A stretch of DNA of 64,000 nt from Mesostigma viride. Taxonomy: Eukaryota; Streptophyta; Mesostigmatophyceae; Mesostigmatales; Mesostigmataceae. Under the pieces are notes generated by a model. The model ran no database searches, was not told the DNA's origin, and saw nothing but the letters and a program-made list of their open reading frames with translations. The stretch is from positions 1,437,001 to 1,501,000 of the forward strand of contig RPFO01000175.1 in the NCBI GenBank assembly GCA_009746045.1. Direction: 5' to 3'. The position numbers and the translations under genes were made by a program. This document shows, one piece after another, positions 1-12,424 of this stretch; positions within the stretch are counted from its first letter, which is position 1; each line of letters opens with the position of its first letter.

Positions 1-128
1 TTGGTGTTTAGTGTCAGTAAGGTACTATTCCAACAGAACTTTGTTCGTCCCTGAACAGGATGTCGTGGTCGGCCTAAAGATTACTGACTTGAGCAAATCC
101 TGCGGTCCTTTTCGATTTTTTACTTCAG
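1..128 (+). other. Intron 3' end of gene A
   Basis: No open frame continues through this stretch in the frame of the following exon. It ends in a pyrimidine-rich tract followed by CAG at 126-128, a good splice acceptor. The open frame of the next exon begins exactly at 129 (residues DDGGDEDATV), so the gene starts outside the window on the left. Confidence 0.55.
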
Positions 129-3100
129 GATGACGGGGGGGACGAAGACGCCACGGTGGAGAAGAAGTTACCTGGTCATGACGCCGTGTTCGCGCTGGTG
201 AAGGATATGCTCAAGTACTGCTCGAGTAGGCGGATGGCGGACGTCGATGACCTGCCAAACTGGCCCGAGTTCTCCCCCTTTCTTGAGCTGCTCCGGTCAC
301 TCAACAAGCTTTTTAAGGAGGGGGTGCTCACGAGCAGTGGGAACCCGGACACCGACCCTATCATTGAAAGCTGGAAGCCTTCGAAAAAGGTCGACTCGAA
401 CAAGGAGGTCAGGGACCAGAACATCCGGAAGGCCAATACTCTCAGGGAAACGCGTTGGATTCGGCCGGCCGATTTTAAGCAGACCGGATGTTTCAGTATG
501 CGGATCCAGACGGTCAACGCGCTTATTTTGCCAGAGGCTTTGAGGCAGCGGCGTTTAAACCTTGAAACCATTAAGGAGAACGGCCGCATTCTCCTCAATG
601 CGCGGGACAACGCCTTGCACTTCAAGGTTGTTGTCCCGGTCTGGCAGTTCCCTTTCCAGGCGCTTGCCGAATCTCAACCTGACCTGTTCGACAAGCAAAT
701 CTTGTGCATGCCGGATTTCGTCAAGTGGCTGAAGCATCACCACGGCGCCAAGATTGACGCGGAGGATGTGGGGTCCAGGTACTTCCGGCCCCTTTCGGAT
801 ACTGAAGTCGACGTGTGGCTTAACACGGAGTCCACCACCTCTTTCCTCGCGAGAGGACTTGAGTGGCGTACCTACGCCAGGGTGGACGAGGTGGAAGCAG
901 TTTTGCCTCAGGAGATCGAGGGCAGTCGGCAAGTTTTCAACCTGCTGTGCAATACTGCGATGAAGTCCTACGATCCGAAATTTTTTGAGGAACGGGTACC
1001 GGTACCGTATCTGGTTCTCCGGTACGCGGTGGTGGATGGGAACCACTACTTTAAGGGGTTAAAGTCGTTTCTCAGGGGGCCGGATGGCGGGTGGGGAGAG
1101 GTTCGGGCAATGATGTGCGAGGGTGGGGCGGAGTCCAATTTCGCAAATACTCCTAAGGAGGCGGAGCACGCCTTCCAGGACCTGTTGCGGAAATTCCGTG
1201 GTGGTTACATGGGTACGAACGTCATTCTTCTCAAGGGTGGCGACCTGCTCCCGTCGTGGAGTGAGCTGCGAAATCTACCTAAGGCAAAAGAAGATGTAAG
1301 CTATCTATTTTGGCAGGGTCTAGCTGCGGGTAGACCCTCGGAATTTTCGTGGTTGTTTTTTGTGTGCGCTTCAAGTTTTTTGCGAGGGTCTCGCTGCAGC
1401 TAGACCCTCTCCTTTTTTTTGTTGGAATTTTCGTTGCGTATTGTCGGCCGTTTCTTTTTCGAATTTTGTTAGGGTCTATCCGCAGCTATACCCCTCGCCT
1501 TTTATGACTGAGTTTTGTCGTTGCTCGCTCGATGTTAATTGATGTCGCAGGCGGTGCTGACCGGCAAGCTGGAGAAGCTGTTCGACATCGCCAAGGGGGC
1601 GAATTCGGAGGACTTAGCCGTGGCGGATCGTACGCTGGGCCAGGCGTTGCTTGACGTGTGGAACTACAACAAGCTATATCTATACGGCAAAGTCACGCGT
1701 GGGAAGGGCCACTATATTGCGGATGGCCACTACACCAATCTGCTCACGTACATCCTCCCGGCTATGCGGCAAGCGGGGGGAAGGGAAGGGAATGTGGAGC
1801 CGGCAGCGGTGGATGTACACGAGGAGGAAGCAGAAGGAAAGAAAAAGCCGGCCCACAGCATTGCTTCAGTGCATTCCGCTTACAGTCGCACGCTGGCCAA
1901 CACGTTTCTCCGTCTGACACAGGAGCAGACTGATGATCCTGCCTCAACGAAACCCGCGCCTGAGGAGGTGATGATGCAAAGGTGCAAATTCGCGAATGCA
2001 GAGGGGGAGAAGAAAGGCCAGAAGGTCTCTTGGACTTCTTTCAGGAACTTGGCCAGCCTTCCTATGATGGACGCCGTGATCGATTGCATCATGAGCTGCC
2101 AGGTTGGACCGGAAAAGCTCACCAAGTTGGTGGAGATCGCCAAGGATGTGCTGGAGTGCCTGCGGCTGACCATTTGCGCCAGATTCAAGGAGGATGAGAC
2201 GCTGGAAGCGCAATGCAAGGACGCAAAGGCAAGGAGTTTGTGGCGTCTCATATTTTCGAACTCGTCTTCAATCTCCATCCTCTCGCTCGGCCGGTCGGCA
2301 GGAAGGAGATTGTGGCCAGATACCGGGAATTTTGGGATGTGGCCGTCATCATAACGAGGAACATCGCCTACCTTCTTAAAGCCAAAAAACACGCCGCACA
2401 TCTGAGGATTCCGAGAAAGGATCTCAGTAATGGCAAGATCGACTTTCAGGAGATTCTGCTAAAAGAGAGCGAGGACAAGACGGTGGGTTTGGCACTTTTG
2501 GCTCCGGAAGCGTTCAGGAAGTACGCTCCAAAAGTTGGATTACTCGAAGGGGGGGTGAAGGAGGCGGCGATGAAGGGGCCGGTGAAGGGGCTGGAGAAGG
2601 GGAAGGGGAAGGGGAAGGGGAAGGAGACGGAGGCGAAGAAGGAGGAGGAGGCGAAGGAGGAGGAGGAGTGGGACGTGAAGTATGAGTGGCAGAGTGTGGA
2701 CTGGGGCCGTCGCCGGGTCTGGTTTTGCTGTCAGGCTAGACGGTGATGATGATGACAAGTCGCTCGTCAAGCAGGTGGCAGGCGAGGTTGCCTCAGCTTC
2801 AGCCCGCCCCTTTCCCTTGGGCAGGTCCCTTCCGTGCCTGAGCCTGCTGAACTTGGCGAACATTTGGGGTGATAAGTGGAGTAACTTTCAGAGAGGGTGG
2901 TGGGCGTTCGGTCCTTGCCCGACAGCTTCGTCCATTCCCCAACCGGGCGGGATGTACGATAATGTGCTGAAGGCTTGCGCCCACGACTTTTTCTCCAGGT
3001 TCGAACCGATGGTGATCGTGTTTGGTACCAGACGGAGATTAAGGGGTTTCAAGAGATAGTGGAAAGGATCGGGAAAGGGAGTGAATTGTGGGAGCGGCTT

Positions 3101-4732
3101 GAACAGGGGGAAGGTGATGGGGGGCCTAGGCTCGGAAGGGCGAAGAAGCGAAAAGCTTCCCACGAAGCTGGGGGATCGTCCGCCGTGGTGGAGAGGGATG
3201 ACCAACAGTTGTTGGAGGGAGGGGATGGAGGGGATGGAGGTCCGGCAGGAGGGTCTAACCGCGGAGAGACCCCCGTCGAGGTCAGAACGCAGCAGGCCGA
3301 ACAGAGGACGGGGCCTGAAGGTGATTCGGATCCGCCTGCGGCGAAGAAGCCCGCTTCTCAAGTGACTCGACGGGCAGTCGTGTCACTTGTTGAGGATGAT
3401 GGAGGTGGGCCTTCCAAGCCTGCCGCGTCGCAGCCCGTTTTTCAGGTTCCGAAGAAGCAGCTTCGGGTTCCCCCGGCGACTCTGCCCACCCCGGCGCCTC
3501 TGCCCAGTTCTCAGGTACCGAAGAAGCAGCTTCGGGTTCCCCCGCCGACTCTGGCCATTTCTCAGGTACCGAAGAAGCAGCTTCGTAAGCCAGTTGTGGC
3601 AGTGGCTGATTCGGACGACGATGCTGAGGAGGAGGAGGAGGAGGAGGACGACGATGCTGAGGAGGAGGAGGGGGAGGAGGAGGAGGAGGAGGAGGAGGAG
3701 CAGCACGTTGCTACCAAGAAATCCGCCAAGGGTGGGAAGGCTGCGGAGCACGTTGCTTCCAAGAAATCGGCCAAGGTGGGGAAGCCTCCCAAGCCTGCCC
3801 TGCCTCAGAAACGGCGTCGAAAAGCAGTTGTGCTTTCAGATTCGGACGATGAGGAGGAGAAGGAGGAGGAGGATGGCGGCGGAGAGGAGGAGGACGGGGG
3901 AAAGGAGCGCGTTGCTTCCAAGAAGTTACCCAAGACCGCGAAGACTGCCAAGGTTGCCGAGCCCGCCAAACCCGCCCCGGCGCCTGCCCCCCACCCCCAG
4001 ACGGGGTCTACCTGCGAGCAGAGGTCGAAGGAAAAGGCCAAAAAGGGTAAGAAAAAATCTGCGAGTGAATTCTGGTATGTAGAGTGTTTTGATTTTTCAC
4101 GGTTGGCAGTCCGATTTCTACTAACTCGATTTTAGTCATGCGTTGATGGCATGATCGGTTTGCTCGCAGGTAATGAGGATGTGGAGCAGTTACTTCGCTT
4201 GGCTAATGTGGCGGTGGGCTTCGGACCAGCGGCTGTACATGCTGACACTTCCGGACGGGAGGAGCCTAAGGGGGCGGAAGACAGTCAGGCGGGCGATGAG
4301 GATGATGACAAGCCCACGTTGGAAATGAGACTTATGGACGGGGAAATGGGGTTCGGAGCACCAGAGGCCTTTTGGTGTGATGGGTGGACTTTAGCCATTA
4401 TGCAAGCAGGGAACAAGGATACGGCTACGCCAATGTATGCCAAGCTAGAAGACGTCATGCTTTATGGGCAGGTGTCTGGATACGACACCAAGTGGAGGGA
4501 CGTCGCATTTAAGTTTTTCGCTGAGGGGGAGAAGGGAGGGAAGTTGAAGAACAAGTTGTGGTGGATGCCGCTGGACTACGCGATGAAGGTGGTAAAGCTG
4601 ACGGATGGCAAGAGCTGGAAGGATGTGGAAGTCTGGGCGCCTGCAAAGGAGATCGATAAGAAGAGGAGGAACTCGAAAACGGAACAGCAGATCGCGGAAG
4701 CGAAATTACGGAAGAGGCCCTCGAAAGTGTGA
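129..4732 (+). CDS. Spliced gene of unknown function, acidic C-terminal region (5' end outside window)
   Basis: I do not recognise the family. Exon 1 visible here (129-1295) ends in GAT|GTAAGC and exon 2 starts at 1551 after GTCGCAG; both are phase 0, so KAKED joins AVLTGK in frame. A later intron fits 4047-4169 (donor GGTAAGA, acceptor GCTCGCAG, phase 1), giving AKKG-NEDVEQLL, and the frame ends at TGA 4730-4732. The protein has a long N-terminal part without low complexity, a conserved-looking stretch near 2230-2400 (ARPVGRKEI, YREFWDVAVI), then a disordered lysine/glutamate-rich region with three QVPKKQLR repeats, DSDDD/SDSDDEEE acid blocks and KKSAK basic patches, and a folded-looking end (EVWAPAKEID). 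The composition suggests a nuclear protein, but that is inference. Three frame changes (about 2226, 2690 and 3041) are needed, so this is either a decaying copy or carries sequence errors. It could also be an unrecognised transposon protein. Confidence 0.5.
3443..3585 (+). repeat. Three in-frame QVPKKQLR coding repeats
   Basis: Three copies of a codon block encoding QVPKKQLR occur with proline-rich spacers (RVPPATLP, RVPPPTLA). The nucleotide copies are almost identical, which points to recent tandem duplication inside gene A. They lie just before the glutamate/aspartate-rich blocks. Confidence 0.75.
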
Positions 4733-4967
4733 GGGAAAGTTAGCACTTGGACATGCGCTGGCAATGCTCGTCCTATGGTTAATACAAAGGTTAGGATGAT
4801 GTCGAGTCTCTCCACGTAAAATTTACATGAATTACTAACTTTCAAGCCTCTCGATGTGGAATGTACGCTCAAATTGACATGAATTAAGCATTATGACACC
4901 AAATTAGCTCGAAAATACGCGATCGGACGCCAAATTCGCGCGAAAAAAAGATATCGGACGATTGAAA
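4733..4967 (+). other. 3' flank of gene A
   Basis: AT-richer sequence after the stop codon. I see no further coding potential and no clear AATAAA signal. Confidence 0.4.
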
Positions 4968-5393
4968 CTAGCGTTTTTTTCTTGCAAAATGCGCCAAAAA
5001 TGACCCCATTCCGCGTGGGACCACCCCGAACTCGTGTCGCACCGCACCAGCTGGCTCCGCAGCTTCTCCTCGCCTGGCCGCCAACTCCGCACGCACCCGC
5101 TCAACTAAGGCTGTAATCACAGTCTGGATCCCGACCAAACCGTGCAGCTCTTGCTCGATGTCGTCGACGCTCCGGTGCTCCGGAATGACGATGGTTCGAA
5201 CGTGCTGCAGAATGCGCTCCCAATCCTCGACCTGGTCGTCGACGAATTGCACAAAGTTGCGATTAACAGGTGGACGATCTGCAAGCAATAAAGATAAATC
5301 TCGAACCACACGACGCAATTCAGGCGAAATGGAACCACCAGCAGACTGCCGAGGAAACCGGAAATTCTGCTGCCGTTGTTCTTCCTGCACCAT
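4968..5393 (-). CDS. Small helical ORF, possible Copia ORF0 relative
   Basis: A 141-residue frame with an ATG start (MVQEEQRQQN) and a predicted mostly helical, charged composition (VRDLSLLLADR, VEDWERILQHVRT, VERVRAELAARRG), ending RKKR. Identity is not recognised. About 95 bases upstream on the same strand the sequence reads ...GTTAACT then CAAATTACAATG, which resembles the end of the alpha Copia LTR (AACT followed by CGTATTACA). That placement, directly after an LTR-like end and before where gag would lie, is the position of ORF0 in the Copia elements further right, and the helical composition is similar. No clear sequence alignment to those ORF0 proteins can be made by eye. It may equally be a chance frame. 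Confidence 0.35.
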   Translation of the reverse strand: MVQEEQRQQNFRFPRQSAGGSISPELRRVVRDLSLLLADRPPVNRNFVQFVDDQVEDWERILQHVRTIVIPEHRSVDDIEQELHGLVGIQTVITALVERVRAELAARRGEAAEPAGAVRHEFGVVPRGMGSFLAHFARKKR

Positions 5394-5486
5394 TCGACAC
5401 CTGACGAGCTTCTCGCGTCGTCAACGCTGCACGCAGCAAACAGCAACGACCCTCCTGGTCGTTCCGTCGGGACTCATTGTAATTTG

Positions 5487-6540
<1,054 letters not shown>

Positions 6541-6887
6541 TTTTGTTGTTGGTGTGTCCCACGCCGCACATGAGAAGCAGAGAATCTAGGAGTTGTTCTT
6601 GTAACTCCAGCAGCTGATCTGCCAGAGCTAGAGAATTTCAGTTAATATCCGACTTCTGAGAAGAATCCTGCAGCTGGCCATATGCATCTTGGAGGGAAAA
6701 GATCGCGATCTCTCTTCTTGGCTATTTTAATAGTTTTAGTTCAGTTGTTCAGTTGGATCCCATGCCGTTCAGAGCCCAGCAGAGATGTCATAACGGCGGA
6801 GGGCCGGATATCCTGTTCGAATATACCGTGACATGTGTGGTTGCGTGAATCTGGAGACCGCGCTGGTAACCAGTGACCCACTACAGT

Positions 6888-6950
6888 CATTCACGCCTTA
6901 AGTTGGGTTTGAGGTTTTGAGGGTCGTGAACCCAACTTAAGGCGTGAATG
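6888..6950. repeat. Perfect 22-bp-arm hairpin
   Basis: The arms at 6888-6909 and 6929-6950 are exact reverse complements around a 19-base loop. The right arm contains AACCCAACTTAAGGCGTGAA. The structure would extrude strongly and is probably the remnant of an inverted-repeat element or a folded LTR terminus. Confidence 0.9.
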
Positions 6951-7045
6951 AATATAATTAACTATTTTAGTCTACTAATCTGAAGAAAAGATACTCAAAC
7001 ATAATTTTCTGAACTACTCTGAACTCAGAACGCCGAAATCCTATT

Positions 7046-7096
7046 CGACCCAACTAAAGGCGTGAACACAACTGAAGCCAACCCAACTTAAGGCGT
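7046..7096 (+). repeat. Two further direct copies of the hairpin-arm motif
   Basis: GACCCAACTAAAGGCGTGAA at 7047 and AACCCAACTTAAGGCGT at about 7080 repeat the right arm of the 6888-6950 hairpin in the same orientation, giving four copies of the motif (one inverted) within about 210 bases. Confidence 0.8.
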
Positions 7097-7880
7097 CTAA
7101 ACATCACAGGATGCAACCGGGTCGCCTCCGCTGGCACCCCGAGTGGCCGGGCTACACCTGGATCAAGAACATTACCTTGAAAGTGGATCACCCATTGGTC
7201 GACAAACGGGCCACTGACGTCCACCACCTGCTAATGCATCGTGCCATCGGGGTCAACTCCCAACTGCACCATCGGTACAGTATTCCCGGCACGCGGCGGC
7301 GTGCTTATGCAGTTTTCCAGATGAAACAATTGAGCACAGATTTCTGGACTGCCAACTCGCAGCTAGGGGTTTGGCAATGGCTGCTGGGTATATGGGCAAA
7401 GTGGATGGCTATTACATCACCACCCACCGTCACACTATCTACGGTTATTTTCGGCCTCACGGGATTACGGGACGCGAGCCTCACAGCCAACCAGATGGCA
7501 TGGATATGGCTACTAGTAACGCACGACGATGCTCCACACCATATGGCAAGTACGCAACGAGACCGTCTTCACGCTACGTGCCGAGTACACTAGAGGTGCC
7601 GTGGTCCGCCGGTTTATATCCTCTTGGCCATGGCCAAGGTGCATGGCCATGGAACCTGGCCATGCATGCATCGATACTGGCTCCTGGCGACGGAACAACA
7701 CAAAGTATGGGACCCGGGCCCTAACAGTGATGCCACCAGCCCACTGGAAGTCTTCCATGCACTCATGGGGATGAATGAGGTCTTTACACTCATGCCGGAC
7801 GCCGATATATCTTCAGTACAATGGCTACCTTGGTCGCAGGGCGCGCCTTATTAATGTGGGCACCCCAATTTAGGCACAAC

Positions 7881-7913
7881 TGTTGCGTGCCGGCCCTTTA
7901 GAACGGACGCAAC
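7881..7913. repeat. TTGCGTGCCG/CGGACGCAA hairpin
   Basis: The sequence TGTTGCGTGCCGGCCC..GAACGGACGCAAC is very close to the hairpin that starts the inserted LTR-like sequence at 12967. It is probably the start of a related, decayed element. Confidence 0.55.
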
Positions 7914-9858
7914 CTGGGTTGGCACGTAACAACAACTAGGTGTTTGGCTATTTGTGGCATACCTGGGTTAACTTAACTGGTATATGGAAATAAAAAAAAA
8001 CACCCATTTCACCGGAAACTTAAGCCGTCAATATGTCACCCCCAGCCCCACGTTTCAATAAGGGGACAGGCCACACCCCTAAAGGGCACTTTTCTGGAAA
8101 CCTTGATACCTATGCATGTGATAAAAATCCAGTAATGATTGAGGACCATAAATATGATTTAAAACTATTTTCCAACCACTTTGGGGGGGGTACTAGCAGT
8201 TAGGAATGATAACGAGCGACGTAGTATAATGCTTGAGAGCACAGGATATGGTTGGCAATGAATTGCTTGCTCATTAGAAAATAGGTTTACCCTTTATCAA
8301 CGTTCCTCTCACTGGCTGCGCCGTCAGTGACCGTTGGGTGCAGACCGTTGGCCCGAGGCCGCACGATTACAGGTAGCAGTCTAGTCACAGCATCGTGTGA
8401 TCACAGATCAATCCACTCTGCAGTACGTTCCCTATCTAGGATACTCTAGTACCGTCCAATGGTAGGACACTACGTATACTGGGTACTGACATCTGTCACG
8501 TACCCCAGTACCCAAAGTACCAACGTACCTACTATCTAGGGAAATGTATGTGACTCGACTAGCAGTCCTATCATCTGCATAGCCCACGTGGTATTTATAT
8601 TCACATACCAACGTAGGTTTACAAGGCTTATTCATACTGTTTACATTGTATTCACAATGCCTTTGAGACTTAGTCTGTAGCAAAGCATGGAGACTAACTC
8701 TAGCCCCCACCATACGCCGGTAAGCGACGCGCTAAAAATAGAAAAGACACTATTTTAGTCACATTTTTCCTAGGACAATGGGCAAACATATTGTTACGTC
8801 GCGGAATACCACCGCCGTCCGTCTCCTCGACCTAACCCTCGCCTAATTCTACCTAAACTAGTGAGGCCGCCGGTTACTGAGGAACTACTCTGTGCGAAAG
8901 TCGGACGAGACGATTCAGATCTCATTGCATTTACATATCAAGGAGACAACCAGCGCAGACATATGTATAACTATAATATGCCATAAACCATACATGCCGT
9001 GACCAATTCAATTCAGGATATTACGAAGGAAACACCTAACAAGCCATGACCCAAGCTAATATGTGTTACAATCCATAACACACGCCAAGTGCCAACACGA
9101 GGGGTAGAACGTGCATAAATGACCACCATTACGGCCAAACATGCTCGGAGTTGAGAATGCTGCGGCTCCTTGGCCGCTGTTTATTGCTTTAATTTATACA
9201 TTTACAGCGTCAACCTTCTAGAGATGCCTAGAAACCTTATCCTGCACTGTCGTTACAAGTATGGCAATGCAGTATGCGTTGTGCACATGGAACCTTCTAG
9301 ACACCAGACGCTAAACTTAAGTCTGCCATGGTTATATCTTAACAACCCGTGGCAAGACTGCAACCATTGTGGCAATCATTTTGGCCAGCGACATGAGTCG
9401 CACCGGATTCATTGTCCGCATCCAGGTAATCACTCATCACGTGCGGCAAACAGATATATTGCATAGCAGAAAACCTGGATTGAATAATGCATACATTTAT
9501 TTCAATGTGTCGTTCCGACAGTATTTTTCCGAGCCCTGCCCAGCATCATTTGTAATGCCTTACTACAACTCCAGCACTTTTCTTTTTCATGTGGCAAAGA
9601 TGGCCAGCGTACTCTTATCAGTCATTAACGGCCGCGCGGGCCATGCCATCATGAATAGCAACTACAACACCGACATAGTCTCAGAGGGTAATGCCCACTG
9701 AACATTAGTATAAAATAGGTAGTCACTCCCGGGGATAACCTACCAAGGCTGAAAACCCGTGGCGCGGGGCCATTCATGGTTCAACGCAACTCAACTAGTG
9801 CGAAGACTGACCCAGTGATAGCCTATTCATCGTGTGTCGCAGAAGCGGGTACTGTGCC

Positions 9859-10870
9859 TTAGCTGAGCTTAGTATACAGTTTAGTAAGGGCATCGGAGTA
9901 GTTCCTTTTGCCCGGCACATGCTGGGTACTGACACAATCAGAGAACTCCTTGACCCTGAGGAAGTCCAAGTCCCGTGTGCGGGCATAAGGGTTCTCAATG
10001 AAATCAACAACCGCCTGGCTATCCGTGTGTATCACGCGACGGAGATGCGGAGTGGTGCCGCCCACCGCGAGAATCCAGCAAATCAGCGCGTGGAAGTAGG
10101 ACAGCTCGCTCGCAGCCTCGCAGTATGCGCGCGCCTCAGCGGTGTCGGATCCCACATACACGCGGCGGTGCAAACGGGAATACCATGCAAAGATGGAAGA
10201 CATCGTGGGTTGGTCAGCGTTGCAAATGGTAGAAACAGCAGCGCACCTACCACGCATCTTGGTGAGCACGCGGGCATCTAGGGAACTGTCGCAATAAGAC
10301 ACAAGCTCCACGGGCTTATCCCAGTCTACACCTTGTAACATCAACCCGGGTGAGGCCAGGAGGTACTGCACAATCACCGCACGGTCAATAAGGCACAGTA
10401 CATTGTCAGGCAGTCGGCTAAGGACAGCCAAATCAGAGCTAGTGGTGCAGGCCAGCCAATTGAGCTTGCCACGCAATGTCCCACACTCAGACGCAAGAAG
10501 CGGCCCACTGCTGCTCGATCATCACCTCCTTAACCATATCCTGCACATAGCTGCCCTTGGGCTGAAGCAACATCGCCCACTTGCCGCGCTCATCGTGATC
10601 CATGACAGTGTCCATGCCCATGAACTGAACCACCTTGCCCGGCTCACGGAAAATAAGCTTGCCCACAGGGTACCTGGCATGCACAATGCTATGGAACCAG
10701 GCAATCCATTCACGCGGGCCAAAGCAATCACAGTCATCCGCATGCACGAACACAAACACCAGCTCGCCCTTCCAGTCTGACACCCACAAACAAGGAGGGG
10801 TCTAAGTCACTGTACACCATGCGAGCCGTGTCAAGGAGAAGGCGCTCTAGGCTCAGGCGCCAAGCCCGTG
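9859..10870 (-). pseudogene. Ty1/copia pol fragment (RT end and RNase H), third family
   Basis: Two minus-strand pieces, 10487-10870 (RT C-terminal part, FVFVHADDCDCFG as the YxDD-box equivalent) and 9859-10476 (RNase H), read as one pol end with a frame change between them. RNase H shows DSSLDARVLTKMRGR, ARAYCEAASEL, HTDSQAVVDFIE and HVPGKRNYSDALTKL, all typical of Copia RNase H. The 5' part of pol is missing: the sequence stops where an alpha-family LTR begins at 10872, so the LTR element probably inserted into this older copy. Sequence differs clearly from the alpha and beta elements. The RT box has His instead of Tyr, as in the other families here. Confidence 0.85.
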
Positions 10871-10871
10871 G

Positions 10872-11485
10872 AGTTAACGTAAATGATTTACGTTAGATGG
10901 ATCGAGATTGTTACGCTCTTTCCAACGGCACCTTGAACGCCTCATTTGGTTACGGGACGTAAAAGTTATGATGTTTCTGGCTGTGCCGACAGTGACCGGC
11001 GGGCCACTGTGGGCGCGTACGGACACAGGATGTACAAGTGTCACTTTCATAGTCCGCAGGACGTTGACAGGACTTGTACAGGATTTGATGGTCAACTGAT
11101 AGGTAAGCGTGCTGTAGCGCGCCAGGACCTATAGGACAATTGATGCTGAGTAATGTACGGATAGGTCCACAGGACTAGCCGTATGGACAATTGATAGATC
11201 TGCGCGCCAAAGGCGTGCCAGAGTCTGTGTGATCAATTGATTGACAGTTCAGCAGTGACAGTACGGCTGAATACTTGGACGCGTCCCTAGCAAGTTATAT
11301 GAGTGACTTGTTAGCTCTAGGACGCCAGCTCTTGCGTGCACGTTCTCTTGGCACTGCGACCTTGTTGTCTGTGCTACGTGCAGTCTTGGAAGTGACGTGA
11401 CTTACGTCTGTGTTTTCCTTATTCAATAAAGGCAACATTCCTGCTAGAGCCATGGAGTCCCTCGGAGTAAACATCTCTCTCAACT
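10872..11485 (+). repeat. Alpha-family Copia LTR (5' LTR)
   Basis: 614 bases, the same length as the 5' LTR of the complete element at 42082 and clearly homologous end to end. It starts AGTTAACG, contains the TAACGTAAA..TTTACGTTA start hairpin and ends CAACT, followed by CGTATTACA. A CCATGG lies near its 3' end, downstream of a TTCAATAAAGG poly(A)-signal-like site. Confidence 0.88.
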
Positions 11486-11512
11486 CGTATTACAATCTCC
11501 GTTTTTTAAAAA

Positions 11513-12298
11513 ATGCCGAACTCACTCGAGTTTCGGACGCCGAGGGATTCTGAATTTTTTGGCAGTCCCGAAGACATCGCCAAATCTCCAGCTGGTCCTT
11601 CGACGACTTCTGGTCGTGACGATCGTCCGGTTATTAACCCGGCGTGGCAGCGTGTTGTTGACCAGGCGGTAGCGTCCAGCTCGGAGCTACGCGCTCAGCA
11701 GCAAGCATTGCTGCACAGTTTACGACTGCCCCCCGCGCCTCCGCAACCTACGATTGTTCCCGGATTTCGCGATCACCTCGACTCCATTCGAGCTCTGCTT
11801 GCGGATTTTGAGGTGCATACCCGGGCAGGGTTGCAAGCGCCCAGTGCGGTAGCCGAGGTCTCTGAGGAGATCGACAACGCAGTTTCATCACTCACCAGCT
11901 ACCAGCGCAATCTCGCCAATTGGTTGTCGGTTCGTTCGGGCGTCATCCCGACGATTACGACCAACCTGTTTCAAGACCTCGCGATTTTGCAGTTGCTGTC
12001 GCGAGGCTTCCGGACGCGTGAGCGGCAATTGCTGCTCAACCTTGTCGCGTTCTTGTCGGCTCTGCGGGAGTGGGCGCCGGACGGGTGGGATTTTCTCACA
12101 ATTCTCGCGAACCCGCTCCGAATTGTGACTCGCCGCCGTCGTCGTCGTTTTGATCCGGAGACGGGCGCGCGGTTGGACCCCATTGTCATCGAGACTCCGG
12201 TGACAGTAGAGGTTGGGCGAGGCCAGGAGGGGCCTGCGCCTGTCGCAAACGATCCGATTTACGACTACGACTACTGCAATTTTCGTGGGCTCGACTAA
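11513..12298 (+). CDS. Intact Copia ORF0 upstream of gag
   Basis: A 261-residue frame starting MPNSLEF 27 bases after the LTR. It is clearly homologous to the frame-shifted protein in the same position of the 42082 element: shared EIDNA(V/I)SSLT, YQRNL, TNLFQDLA, RERQ(L/V)L, NLVAFL and the end Y(D/E)YC(N/D)FRGLD. It has no zinc knuckle, protease, RT or integrase motif. The protein is proline-rich at the start and helical in the middle, with an arginine-rich patch (RRRRRR) near residue 210 that could bind nucleic acid. The position between LTR and gag, and preservation in two copies, suggest an element-encoded accessory or structural protein. Function unknown. Confidence 0.8.
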   Translation: MPNSLEFRTPRDSEFFGSPEDIAKSPAGPSTTSGRDDRPVINPAWQRVVDQAVASSSELRAQQQALLHSLRLPPAPPQPTIVPGFRDHLDSIRALLADFEVHTRAGLQAPSAVAEVSEEIDNAVSSLTSYQRNLANWLSVRSGVIPTITTNLFQDLAILQLLSRGFRTRERQLLLNLVAFLSALREWAPDGWDFLTILANPLRIVTRRRRRRFDPETGARLDPIVIETPVTVEVGRGQEGPAPVANDPIYDYDYCNFRGLD

Positions 12299-12424
12299 TT
12301 CGGCACATTGTGGCGCGGGCGATACCGGTGCAGGCGGCGTTTTGACAGTTGGTACATACTTTTTCCTGTCAGTTGTTTTATGCTGCTAAGCTCGGGTGTC
12401 ATTGTAAAGCTTGTGTAGTCTACC

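Larger units (their letters stand above)
6541..9858. other. Intergenic or old repeat sequence without a recognised gene
   Basis: Apart from the hairpin repeats listed separately, I find no frame with recognisable protein features. The longest frame (7111-7593, plus) has atypical composition with many Trp and His residues and no family resemblance. A perfect 14-base palindrome, TTGGCCATGGCCAA, lies at 7624-7637. The mix of broken palindromes suggests decayed mobile DNA. Confidence 0.5.

Noticed and set aside
3383-4082. Leu-rich minus-strand and Arg-rich plus-strand frames over the acidic region of gene A
   Set aside because: They are alternative readings of GAG/GAC-rich codons of the acidic blocks.
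7111-7593. 160-residue plus-strand ORF
   Set aside because: Unusual Trp/His-rich composition, no motif, no splice or homology clue, and it sits in palindrome-rich decayed sequence. Probably chance.
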